Made by a program: the position numbers and the translations under genes. The notes under the pieces were generated by a model, which saw nothing but the letters and a program-made list of their open reading frames with translations, did no database searches and was not told the DNA's origin. Of a stretch of DNA of 64,000 nucleotides, positions 52,292 to 62,818 are shown one piece after another. The stretch's first letter is position 1; every line of letters begins with the position of its first letter. Source of the DNA: Diacronema lutheri (lineage: Eukaryota > Haptophyta > Pavlovophyceae > Pavlovales > Pavlovaceae); the NCBI GenBank assembly GCA_019448385.1, contig JAGTXO010000050.1, positions 1 through 64,000 on the forward strand, given 5' to 3'.

Positions 52292-54204
52292 ATGATGGAG
52301 GACGCGTTCGAGGGCGCGTTCGCCGGCGAGGAGGTGTCCGGCGAGGTGCGGCGGGCGGACGCGCCGTACGAGGCGATGGACGGGCCCTTCCGCACGACCG
52401 CGAGCGACCGCGCGCTAAACGGCCAGTACGCCAACATTTACTTCGCGCGGCTCGCAAAGCTGCGGCCGGCGGTGCTCGAGCAGGCGAAGGCACAGTGGTG
52501 CATGAGCGACGCGGAGGTCGGCGCCAAGCTGACGAAGACGCTCGACGTGTCGGATGAGGCGGAGGACTGCGTCGTTCTTGGCACGCTCTACGCCGATATG
52601 AAGCTCAAGCCTAACGTGCTCGAGGAGTACACGCGCGATCCGCTCGCGCCCGCCGCGCCCGTGCCGACCCACTACTGCAGCGCGGACGACAAGCTCATCA
52701 TCGAGGACGAGACGGGCCGGCTGGTGCTCACCGGGTCGCTGCTCGTCGGGCATCGTTTCGTCACGGGCGTTGTCATCGCCGCGCGCGGCCGCCTCGACGC
52801 CAGCTCGGCCTTTATCGTCTCGGCGCTGTGCGAGGCGGGGCTCGCGCCGCAGCCGCCACTCCCGTCGATCGTCTCGCTCGCCGATGCGGACGCGGAGCCG
52901 CGCGCGTCGGACCAGTACCTGGCACTCGTCTCGGGGCTGCACGTGGGCATCGAAGGCGACGGCGAGCACATGCTCGCGCTCCAGCTCCTCTGCGATTACC
53001 TCGCGGCGCACGTGGGTGGCGAGACGGAGCTCGGTCTGCAGTCGCGAATCGTCCGGCTCGTGATTTGCGGAGAGGCGCTCGCGGACGCGGACGCGGGCAG
53101 GCCGACGGGCGGCGAGGCGCTCAAGCCGATGCGCGCGCGTGCGCAGCGCTCGCTCGCCGCCTCGCTGCAGGCCCTCGAGGCGATGCTGCTGCCCGTGGCC
53201 GCGAGCCTTCCTGTCGACGTCATGTGCGCGCGCCTCGCGCGCGCGTGCCACGCGTGCCACGCAGCCACGCAGCCACACAGCCGCGCTGTTTGGTATTACG
53301 AGACGAGCGCGCTCACGCTGCGCGTCCGCGTGCGCGCGCGTTTCTTCACGCGCCGCCCCGTTGTCCCTTCTTCCCCTCCTTTCCCCTCCTCCCCTCCCTC
53401 TTTCCCCTCTTTCCCCTCCTTCCCCTCCTTCCCCTCCTCCACCGCCCGTCGCCGCGACTGCCGCCGCCGGCGCTGCACATGTGGCCCTCCCAGGCCTGGC
53501 GTGACCGACCCGTCCAATCTCAACCTGCCGCAGCAACCGCTGCACCAGCTCCTCCTTCCGCTCCTCTGCCGACACGCGCATTTCTCGTCCACGCCCAACC
53601 CGCACGCCTTCAGCCTCGCGGGCGTGCGCGTCGTTGGCACGTCCGGCCAACCCGTCTCCGACGCGCACAAGTACCACGCCGATTCCAACGGCTCGGCCGG
53701 CGCGCCTGACGCGGTCGAGACGCTCGAGCGCATGCTACGATGGTGCGCGTAACACGCGCGTGGACCGACCGTCCGTCTCGGCGCGCGCATGCCCACGGCT
53801 CAGTGCGCCGGCGACGACGCCATTGCCCCGCGCTCCTCCCCGGGCGCTCTCGCAGCGCGCGCGAGCGCGCGCAGCTCACGCGCGCGCCGCCCGCGCGCGC
53901 GCGCCGGTGCGTCGCCGCGTCGCGCGCCGCGCGCAGGCGTCACCTCGCGCCCACCGCGCCGGACACGCTCCCGTGCTTCCCCTTCGCAATGGACGATCCT
54001 TTTGTCCTGACAGAGAGCCCGCACGTGCTGTTTGCGGGCAACCAGCTGCGGTACGGCACACGGCTCGTGAAGGGGGCGGGTGGGCAGCGCGTGCGCGTCG
54101 TTGCCGTGCCGAGCTTTGCGCGCAGCCGCACGGCGGTGCTCGTCAATCTGCGGACGCTGCGCTGCCACCCGCTCTCCTTTCAAAGTTACCGCGCGCAGCC
54201 GTAA
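52292..54204 (+). CDS. POLD2: DNA polymerase delta small subunit
   Basis: Regulatory B-subunit of the replicative DNA polymerase delta in the nucleus, bridging the catalytic subunit to the others. Exons 52292-53223, 53494-53742 and 53937-54204, GT-AG and frame-exact; 482 residues, close to the usual 470. The OB-fold part has YCSADDKLIIEDETGRLVLT and FVTGVVIAARGRLDASS. The inactive phosphoesterase part has LQLLCDYLAAHVGGETE, SLPVDVMPGVTDPSNLNLPQ (rebuilt across the first splice), GVRVVGTSGQPVSDAHKY, APTAPDTLPCFPFAMDDPFV and CPHV-like ESPHVLFAGNQLRYGTRLV. The C-terminus AVLVNLRTLRCHPLSFQSY matches the family end. Met52292 is followed at once by a second Met. Intron 1 is CCCCTCCTT-rich. Confidence 0.96.
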
Positions 54205-54406
54205 GCCGAGCGCGTGCGCAAAGGCAACTGGCTGGGGCTGCGCGGACGTGAGTCATCGACGCAGCCAACACCCGGCGACTCGGTTCCCCGTCCTCGTGTG
54301 TTCAGACACCACGCACTGCGGCATTGGTGCCATTGCCGAAGATCGGCGCCATCGTTCGGTCACCGGGCCCTTTCGCCCGTAGCGAGGCCGGCGACAGCAG
54401 GGGGTG

Positions 54407-57400
54407 ATGAGCGTGCGCGTGCTCGGCATCCTCGCGTGCCTGCATGCGGCGCACGCGGCGGGGGTCGACCAGGTCGTGAAAGGCGAGTTCTCCGCCGACT
54501 ATGACGGTGGCAACGACTACTACTTTGAGGTGCGCGCGCGACGCGGCGCGGGGGCCATGCGGCTCGGCGCACCTGGCGTGAGCGTCGCGCGCGCGCGCGC
54601 GCGCGCGCGTGAAGAAGCCAACGCGTTCACACGCGCGCCGCTGCCGCGCGTTTCTCGTCCCACCTCGCCACAGGACCCGTACGACGAGTCGCTCCCGCCG
54701 CTCCCGTTTGAAACGACGCCAAACATGACGTGCAAGAGCACGCGCTCCAGGCGGTTCGAGCTGCCGTACCACGGCGTCTCGCTGGGCGGGTGGATGGTGC
54801 TCGAGCCGTGGATCACGCCCTCCCTCTTCTACCAGTTTCTCGGCACGCCCGAGATCTACGGCTCCGACGCGCCGCAGCACACGGCCGGTGCGCGCATGCG
54901 CGCGCTCGGCGCGGGCGCGCCCGCTGCCCACCGCCGAGGGCAGCGCGCTCGCGCTTGACGCGCACGATGCGTTGACGCCCACCGATACGATTGACGTTGC
55001 CTCCTTCTCACCGCATGCACGTTCACCACCGCCTCGCCGCGCGCGCGCGCCGCGGCGCGCTGTGATGCTCGTCCGCACGACTGCACGTCATGCGCCTGGT
55101 GCGGACAGTGGACATGTGGAGCTTCTGCACGGTGCTCGGGCCAGAGGAGGCGAACAAGCAGCTGCGCAGACACTGGCAGACGTGGGTCACCGAGGATGAC
55201 CTGCGCAAGCTGCACGCAATGAAGATCAATGCGTTGCGCATCCCGGTCGGAGATTGGATGTGGCGGCCGTACGGCGCGTACGTCAACTGCACCGCGGGCG
55301 CGCTGCACGAGCTCGACCGCGTGCTCGACCTCGCGCACGCGTACGGCATGCGCGTGCTCCTTGATCTGCACGGCGTAAAGGACTCGCAAAACGGCTTCGA
55401 CAACTCAGGCCGCATGGCTGCTATCGAGTGGACGCAGGTGCCCGTCATGCCGCCGGCGGGCGGCGTGGCGAGCTCCGGTGCCGTGCAGTCCACCTTCTCG
55501 CACTGGGCGCTGCAGTCGCCGGGCTGGATCGGCGAGTTTGACCGCAAAAAGTGGAAGACCGTTACGCTCAATTGGGGTAATGTCGATTGGGCCATCGGCA
55601 CGCTCTGCCTCATCGCAGGCGCGTGCGCGGCGCGCCATCAGCACGCGCGGCGCCGCGAGCGTTGCCCTCGCCTGCTCGCTCTCCTCACACGCGCACACCG
55701 CTCCACGCCCTGCTTCGCCCGTGCGCGCGTGCGCTTTGTCTCGGACTGCCGGCTGCGGTGCGCACCGGACTGGTGTGCCCCTCGTGCGCAGAGATGTACA
55801 AGGACCACCCCGCCATCTTTGGGCTGCAGCCTCTCAATGAGCCATGGCAATACACGCCAATCGGACCACTCAAGCGGTACTACTTTGAAGGGTGCGCACG
55901 CACGCCGCCGCGCGGCAGGCGGCAGCGGCGGCTGGCGCGCGGCGCGCACGGCGGCCGCCCTCCTCACGTGCCGAGCGCGTTGCACGCGCGTGCGCGTCTC
56001 CGCAGGTACAAGGCGGTGAAACGGCGTGCCCCTAAATGGAAGTACGTGCTCTCCGACAGCTTCCGCCCCGTGATCGACATCTGGGCGCCATTCATGACCG
56101 GCTGGTGAGCGCGCGCGCCCAGCGGGGGCGATGTGCACGCGGCGGCCGCGCGCGCGCATGCCGGCTCTCGCGCTCACGGCGCGGAGCGCGCGTGGCCGCA
56201 CGTCATCGCTTGCGAGCGTTCGCCGGCCTCTAACCCTTTGGCGCGCATGCCCACGCGCAACCCGGCGCCATGCGGCCGGCCGCCCTGCGCGCGCGCGTGT
56301 GTGGTGCGTCGCGCACAGCCCCGGCGTGGTGCTCTCAACGCACCTTCACCAGGCGTGGATGGCTGCGCAGCCGCTGCTCAACTTTTTAATCAACGCGTGC
56401 GACTCGAAGCGCGCGCTCGCGGGTGCGCTGCGCCACGCCGCGCGCGCCCGTGAAGCGCGCCACGCTTCGTGCGATGTTGCGCGTGACGTCACGCGTGACG
56501 CGGCGGCGCTCGGCGGCGCGCAGGTCTCCACGAGGAGGCGATGGAGGTGATAGTGGGCGAGTTCTCGCTCGCGACGGACAACTGCGCGATGTGGCTCAAC
56601 GGCTTCAACGACAACCTGCCCGGCTACCCCGTCGTGGACTGCGCGTGGGTGCGATGCCCTCCACCTTACATGGGCGACGAGCAGCCGGGCTGCCCTCCCG
56701 ACGAGGCCAAGGCGGAGCAGGGGCCCTTTGGTACCGGCATGTCGACCCCACGGTGCGCATACCCGCGCCCACGCGCGCGCGCCGCCGCCGCGACCGAGCT
56801 TGGCGGAAAGGCGCGCCCGGTGCGGCTTTTGCATCCGCAGCTGTGTGCCGCCATCTTTGGGTGCGTCACCTCCCGCCCGCCCTTCCGCTTCGCCGCTCCT
56901 GCGCCGCCGCTCGCAGCTATGGCTGGTGCCCGGTCGACAGGCCGTGGCCGGACGACGACGCGGCAACGCGCCGGCTCGCGCTCAAGAAGCTGAACGCCTT
57001 CCAGGGCGTGTCGGGCTGGTTCTTTTGGAATTTTAAAACGGAGCTTGAGCCCAAGTGGAGCTACCTTGCAGCTGTGGAGCGCGGGTGGATGCCGCGGGAC
57101 CCGAGCGCGTGGAACGATGGGATCGAGAACGCGTGCAACCTGGAGGACAGGAACGGCTTCAAGTGCCAGCTCAAGCACCAGGCGAACCCAGCCCTCATCG
57201 TCAAGGCGATCAAGTACGCGTGCAACACGACGGGCATGTCCGTTCCGTACTGCTACCAGGCACGCCGCCACGAGCCGACGCGCTGCGCCCGTCGGAAGCC
57301 AAAGGCGCCGTGCCCCGCCGCCATGCTGCACGCTGCCCGCGCGCGCGCGCTCGGCGTCGCGGCAGCCCGCGTGGCTCACGCGCGCCCCCACGGCGCGCGT

Positions 57401-57803
57401 GCCCCGCCCGGCGACGCGGCGCCAGGACGCGGATTACCGGCTGCAGCACGCGTCCAAGATTCTGACGCAGTATTGGCGCATCCACCACCGGGAAGGCGCG
57501 ACGTGCGATTTTGACGGCATCGCCGAGCTGCTGCCTGACTGGGCATATGGCTCAGACCCCTCAGACACCATGTACGGCCCGCGGCTCCTCGCGCCGTCGG
57601 GGCTGCGCGCGCGGCTGCCCCTGCACGCGCCGCTCGTCGCGATCGGCCTTGCCGGTCTCGTCTTCGTCGGCGCAGTCGCCGCGCGAGCACGCGCAGCGCG
57701 CTCGCGCCGGGCAGCCGATGAGTACGCGCTGCGCGAGCCGCTGGCCGCCGGCGCGCGCCGAGTTGCCGAGCCGGGAGAGGCGGACTGCGCACCAGTACTG
57801 TGA
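54407..57803 (+). CDS. GH5-type exo-beta-1,3-glucanase, membrane-anchored
   Basis: Nine exons: 54407-54529, 54674-54887, 55109-55618, 55792-55891, 56006-56104, 56319-56422, 56524-56740, 56917-57259 and 57426-57803. Total 695 residues, every joint frame-exact; introns 3 and 8 are GC-AG. The signal peptide is MSVRVLGILACLHAAHAAG. Then come YHGVSLGGWMVLEPWITPSL, the motif VTEDDLRKLHAMKINALRIP (HWQTWVTEDD region of the family), GMRVLLDLHGVKDSQNGFDN, the acid/base Glu in IFGLQPLNEPWQYTP, THLHQAWM, and the nucleophile Glu in EVIVGEFSLATDNC. WFFWNFKTELEPKWSYLAAV closes the barrel. The C-terminal VAIGLAGLVFVGAVAARARA is a membrane anchor with a basic cytosolic side. It is predicted to release glucose from beta-1,3-glucans (storage or wall polymers) at the cell surface or in vesicles. 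Confidence 0.93.
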
Positions 57804-57920
57804 TGCGCCCAAAAGCTTGGCAGGCGCCGCTGCGCCTGCAGTTTGAGGCCCTCAGCTGTGGAGAATGACCGGGCGTGCAGCGTGCTCCGAAGGCGGCGTG
57901 CACAGCTCCGCGGGCAAAGC

Positions 57921-58064
57921 CATGCTGCCCCACAGCTGAGAGCAGGTTGAGGAGCGAGAGATCAGCCCATGCTGCCCCACAGCTGAGAGCAGGTTGAGGA
58001 GCGAGAGATCAGCCCATGCTGCCCCACAGCTGAGAGGAGGTTGAGGAGCGAGAGATCAGCCCAG
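57921..58064. repeat. 47-bp direct repeat, three copies
   Basis: Unit begins ATCAGCCCATGCTGCCCCAC and ends GGAGCGAGAG. The copies end at 57960 (its first bases differ), 58007 and 58054, with near-identity between units, and a 10-base start of a fourth runs into the end of the 58056-59156 gene. Lies between the convergent 3' ends of the glucanase and coiled-coil genes. Confidence 0.9.
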
Positions 58065-59156
58065 TGCGTCCGGCGTGTCGTCGCCGGGCGCGCGCAGTCT
58101 GCGCTCAATCTCGCGGCGCATCTCGCGCAGCGCAAGGTCATGCGCCACGTTGGGCACGCCGCCCAGCTGCAGGCCACGCAGCTTGCGGTGCACCGCGCGC
58201 AAAGCTTCCTCGCGCTCAATCGCGATCGCCTGCCAGCCGGCGGCCTCGGCCTCGAGCCCGCGCGCGGTGAGCTTGCGCTCGGCCTCGACGCGCGCGCGCG
58301 CAAGGATAAACTCCTCTGAACGGTCAGCGCTGAACGCCGCCTCGCGGTTCGCCTGCACCTCCGCGAGGTACTTTTGCCGCCAGGCCTCCGCCTGGCGCTC
58401 GCTGGCGCACGCCGCGTCCGACACAGACGTCAGCTTCTCGCGCAGCGCGTGCAGCTCGACTTCGGCGCGCTCGGCGCGGCTGTGCGCGAGCTGCATCTCC
58501 GACTCCCGCCGCTCCAATTCAAGCGCCTCGAGAGCCACCACCGCGTCCTCATCCGCTGACTTCCGCGCGCCGCCGCCCTCGGCGCCGAACGCCGCGCCGG
58601 CGATACCCGACGTGCGGCCGGCGAGCTCGTCGAGCGAGGCGGTGGCGGACGCGATGAGCGCATTGCGATGGCGGTGCGCATGACGTGCCTCCGCTGCACT
58701 GAGCGGCCGCCGCCTGCCCTTGGCCGCCTCCGCTGCGCGCGTCTCCGCCGCGGCCGCGAGGAGCGCGTCGCGCTCGCGCCGCAGGTCCTCGCGCTCGATC
58801 GCGCACTTGCCCAGGCTCAACGATTCGCAGCGGTGCTTCCAGCGCTGCGTGTCGGCGCGCGCGCCACGTAGCTGCGTGGCCGCTTGCTCGACCTCGCGCA
58901 GCGTCAGCTGCTCCGCGAGCTGCGCGCGGTCGAGCGCGCTCTGTAGCCGCTTGACCGCCGCGCCGAGCGACGCGCGCGCCTGGACCTCGCGCTCGTATTG
59001 CGAGCGCCACGCCTCGGCTATCTCGCGCGCCTGCGCCGCCACGCCAAATAATTCGCGCCACCGCGCCGCCTCGTCCTCCGACGCCTGCAGCTGCCGTCGC
59101 AGCGTGTCATTCTCGCTCGCCAGCCGGCTGTCCACTGCTCCCAACGGATCCGCCAT
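58056..59156 (-). CDS. Coiled-coil protein of unknown function
   Basis: Single exon, 366 residues, almost wholly heptad-like helix: AVDSRLASENDTLRRQLQAS, AEQLTLREVEQAATQLRGAR, EALELERRESEMQLAHSRAE and LALREMRREIERRLRAPGDD. A short non-helical break lies near residues 175-200 (AGRTSGIAGAAFGAEGGGA). No catalytic motif. The shape suggests a cytoskeletal, centrosomal or flagellar rod. The start codon is 17 bp from that of the divergent cis-prenyltransferase gene. Confidence 0.75.
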   Translation of the reverse strand: MADPLGAVDSRLASENDTLRRQLQASEDEAARWRELFGVAAQAREIAEAWRSQYEREVQARASLGAAVKRLQSALDRAQLAEQLTLREVEQAATQLRGARADTQRWKHRCESLSLGKCAIEREDLRRERDALLAAAAETRAAEAAKGRRRPLSAAEARHAHRHRNALIASATASLDELAGRTSGIAGAAFGAEGGGARKSADEDAVVALEALELERRESEMQLAHSRAERAEVELHALREKLTSVSDAACASERQAEAWRQKYLAEVQANREAAFSADRSEEFILARARVEAERKLTARGLEAEAAGWQAIAIEREEALRAVHRKLRGLQLGGVPNVAHDLALREMRREIERRLRAPGDDTPDALG

Positions 59157-59173
59157 CGCCCGTGGGACCCACG
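59157..59173. promoter_or_regulatory. 17-bp gap between divergent start codons
   Basis: The coiled-coil gene starts at 59156 (minus) and the cis-prenyltransferase at 59174 (plus). Either a bidirectional promoter reaches into both coding regions, or the 5' untranslated regions overlap. Confidence 0.5.
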
Positions 59174-60223
59174 ATGGCGGCCGATCGGCGGCTCCCGTGG
59201 TGGCTGCGGTGGACGTGCGCCATCTTTCGCGCCGGCGAGGTGCCGCGGCACGTGGCGTTCATCATGGATGGCAACCGGCGGTACGCGCGCCAGCTTGGTG
59301 TCGAGCTGCAGGCGGGGCACACGGCAGGGTTCGACAAACTCGAGCAGGTGCTCGAGTGGTGCCTCGAGCTCGGCGTCGAGGCGGTGACGGTCTTCGCCTT
59401 CTCGATCGACAACTTCCGTCGGCCCGCGGCGGAGGTGGACGCGCTGATGAGCCTCGCGCGCGACAAGTTTGCGCACTTTCAGGCTCACGAATCGCTCATT
59501 CAGCGATACGGGATGCGGCTGCAGATCGTCGGCGACCTCCACCTCGTCCCGCCCGCCGTCCTCGCAGAGATGGAGCGCGCGGTCGCGCTCACGCGCACGC
59601 ACACGGGGCCGTTGCTCAACGTGTGCTTCGCCTACACCGCGCAGCACGAGCTCTTGCACGCCACGCGCGCAATTGTCGCCGCCACGCGCGCGGGCGAGCT
59701 CGACGTCGACGAGATCGACGAGCATGCGATCAGCCGCGCGATGCCGAGCAACGTCGCGCCAGACGGGCAGCAGGTGCGCGCGGCGTGGCGCCGGTGCCAG
59801 ACGCGCTCGTAGCGCGCGCGCGACGGGGGGCTCATGCGTTCCGCGACTTTGGGTGCCCTCGCCCACGCGCGCGCCGGTTCGCAGGTGCCTGCGGTCGATT
59901 TGCTCGTGCGCACGTCCGGCGAGCGGCGCCTGTCCAATTTTTTGCTCTGGCAGGCGGCCGGCGCTCGGTTGGCCTTCTTGGACGTGCGGCGCCGCACCGC
60001 CCTCGTGCGAGCATCCACCGCGCGCCCTCGCTCGCGCACTGACGCCGATGCGACCGGCATCCGGCGCGCATCGGTGCGCGCGCGCATGCAGGTGCTGTGG
60101 CCCGCGCTGAGCGCATGGTCCTTCTTCGCTGTGCTCATTCAATTCCAGCTCTCACAGCCCGCCGTCGCCAGCGCAGCGTGGCGGGACAGAGAATGCGTGC
60201 GATCGTCGGGCTGCTGCTCGTGA
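59174..60223 (+). CDS. Cis-prenyltransferase (dehydrodolichyl/undecaprenyl diphosphate synthase type)
   Basis: Makes long-chain polyprenyl diphosphate for dolichol and N-glycosylation. Exons 59174-59752, 59885-59983 and 60092-60223, GT-AG in phase 0; 269 residues. Start chosen at the ATG following the in-frame GTG at 59162. The N-terminal hydrophobic RRLPWWLRWTCAIFR suggests membrane contact. Family motifs in order: HVAFIMDGNRRYARQLG (catalytic Asp), GHTAGFDKLEQVLEWCLELG, VFAFSIDNFRRPAAEVDALM, LLNVCFAYTAQHEL, VDLLVRTSGERRLSNFLLWQ and LWPALSAW. All five conserved regions are present. The C-terminal end ends in an RSSGCCS tail without the RxG motif of the human-type heteromer subunit. Confidence 0.93.
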
Positions 60224-60226
60224 AAC

Positions 60227-62693
60227 TCACGGTTCTGCGCGCTCAGACACTGTCTGAGCTACATCGCCATCGAGATCCGACGAGCTCAGGTTGCGAGAAC
60301 GCGGGCCGTCGCGCGCGGAGTCGCCCTCGGGCGGGAGGAAGTCGGCGATCTGCGCGAGCGACAAATACGACGCGACCGACGTGATCGGCGGCATCTCGGA
60401 CAGGTTGCCCGACGAGCTGTGCAGGCCAAGTGGCGTCGAGGAAAAGCGGCCCCTTGCGAGCTGCTTGCGCCCCGCGCCGGCGGGCGCGGCGTGGTGCGCG
60501 GCGTGCACCTGGCCGTTGTGCAGCCCACCGCCCATGGCCATGTCGAGCGTGTTGAATGACGGGATCTGGCCGACGCGCTTCAGGCCGTGCGAGCCGCCAC
60601 CGTCAGCCGACGGCCGGCGGCTCGCCGCGAGCGAGACGGGCGCGGGCGCCGCCTGCAGCGTGGCCTGTAGCTCGCGGCAAATGGCGTCCATCTCAAACTC
60701 GATGCGGCAGAGCGAGCGGAGCTGCGACGCGCGCGTCCACACCGCGCGCTGCCCGCGGAGGATCGCGAGCTGGAGGTAGGCCGGCGTCGGGTTGTCAACC
60801 ATGTGGAGAAGGTCTGAGAGCGGGTACGCCGGGTAGAGGTTGAGGTCGCCATCGTATTCTTGCACCATCACATTGAAGACGCGCGAGAGCGTCGTCTTGA
60901 ACGGGAGCGAGCCGACCGAGATCTCGTTGAGCGTGCGGATGTACGCGGAGACCTCGGCGCGGAGCATTCGCAGGAGCAGCGCGGTGACGCCACCCGTCGC
61001 GATGCCCGACTCGTTGACCGCTTTGGTCGAGAGGAGCGTGGCGGCCGGGTTGACTTGCGAGACGATGAAGAAGTTGATGTTGAACAGCTCCGTCAGCCGC
61101 GCCTTTGGCAGGTCCGCGTCCACGCATCCGTCGGTGAACTTGAGCTCGTCGAGCGCGACCGCGTGGCCGGACGGCCCGCGCGCCCACAGCTCGCAGGGCG
61201 CGAAGATGCCAGGCACGGCCGAGCTCGCGCGGCATGCCGACCAGACGAGGACGTGCGGCGCGGTGAGGTAGTTGAGCAACATCGGCTCGCGCCCGTCCGA
61301 CCGGCTCACCATGATGTTGAGGATGCGGCCCGTCGCGTTGAAGGCCTGCAGGAACGTGCAGTCGCCCACGAGCTCACGAATCGTCTCGCCAAGCGTCTCA
61401 ACATTGAGCACCGGCCCACGCGGGGCGAGGAGTGAATGGATGAGCGTGGAAAGGCGCGCCCACACGCCCGGGCGCGGCGCTTTCGCCGCGCCGCTCTCGC
61501 CGTCGCCGTCGAGTGCCCCGCCGCTGCTGCCGCCCGGCCGCGAGCGCGCCGCGCCCGCGCCCGTACGGTCCATCGGCTCGAAAAAGGTGTGATCGGTGAC
61601 GAGGTCGGCGAGCTCGTGGTCGGAGAAGAGGAGGCGCTCGAGCTCGACGTTGGTGCGCACGCCCGCGATCGCCGCGATGATCGAGCCCGCGCTCGTGCCG
61701 CTCAGCACGCGCGGGAGCATCCCGAGCTCCAGAAAGGCGCGCAACACACCCAAGTGATGCACGCCGAGTGCCGCGCCGCCGCTCAGGTGGAGCGCGGTGC
61801 GGCCGTACGCGTGGCGCGTCTCGTTCATGAAGGCGAGGACGTCGCGCTGCGAGATCACCAGCCCGTCGTTGGACGGCAGCCCGGACAAACCCATCTCCTT
61901 GACGAAATGGAGGGCGGCAATCGTGGCGTTCACATACTCTTCGAGCATCTGCTTTGTGCCGGTCAGCGAATGCGCGTAGAGCTCGGCGCGGCCGATGTTG
62001 AACTGCGTACGATACTGGCGCGAGCGCAGCGTGTACATGAGCTCGTACACGTTGTTCTCGTGCCGGTACCGCGCCAGGTCCTCAATGCGCGCGAGCACCT
62101 TCGCGCGTGTGAAGTAGGGCGAGCGCGGGTCGCGCTTCCACGCGAGCACGGACGGCGACGACGAATCGATGGCAAGCGCAGCGCGCTCCCACTCGGCGTA
62201 GCTCGTCGCGGCGTCGAGCGCGTTCCAATCGCGGTCGGATCCCAGCCGGAAGCGGCTGAACCGGATCGACTTGCGCAGCCAGCGCCGCACCGAGAGGAAA
62301 AGATGCAGCACGACCGCGAGCGCAAACTGGCGGAGGAAGACCTGCGTGCGCGCGGCGCGCGCGGCGCGAGGCTCGAGCGTGCGCGAGGGCGCGCGCCGCG
62401 CGCGCCGGGCACTCCGCTTCGCACACCGCGCGCGGCTCGCCGGCGCGCGCGCCCCGTACGTCGGGCGCAAACACAGTGCGAAAAAGGCGGGCGGCGACGA
62501 GGAGCGCGCTCGCGACGCCATCGGGCGGCTGGAAGAGCGTTGCGATGAGCGCGAGCAGCCGCCGCCGGCTCCGCGCGTCGACACCGAGCGCGACGAGCAG
62601 CGGGGAGACGACCGCTGCCGCGCCGCCGTTTTGACGCTCCATGCCACGCGAGGGTTTGCCGCCAAGCGAAAGGTTTTGAGAAGCTTGTTCCAT
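60227..62693 (-). CDS. Patatin-like triacylglycerol lipase (SDP1/TGL family)
   Basis: Breaks down storage triacylglycerol on lipid droplets. Two exons, 62693-62460 and 62341-60227 (phase 0, GT-AG), 782 residues. Exon 1 has DARSRRRLLALIATLFQPPD and AARLFRTVFAPD, joined to VFLRQFALAVVLHLFLSV, a hydrophobic hairpin-like anchor. The family-specific part before the lipase core is DWNALDAATSYAEWERAALA and NNVYELMYTLRSRQYRTQFN. The patatin core has ALHLSGGAALGVHHLGVLR (oxyanion loop), the Ser motif LSGTSAGSIIAAIAG near residue 290 and the Asp in KFTDGCVDADLPKARLTEL, completing the Ser-Asp dyad. A Gly/Ser insert (SRPGGSSGGALDGDGESG) sits after the DHTFFEP motif. The tail is disordered. Its stop lies 3 bp from the cis-prenyltransferase stop. 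Confidence 0.94.
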
Positions 62694-62818
62694 GGCGGTG
62701 CCCCCTTGCCGATGTCGACCGCGGGCGTTGCGGGGCTCTTCAGAGTTCTGCCCGGCCGGCCGCCTCCCTCGCGGTCTCGCTGTCCTGTCCTGCGAAGCGC
62801 TGACTTGGGTACCTCGCG
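62694..62818. promoter_or_regulatory. Gap upstream of TAG lipase gene
   Basis: 125 bp between the WS/DGAT stop and the lipase start, same strand. No motif recognised. Confidence 0.3.
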
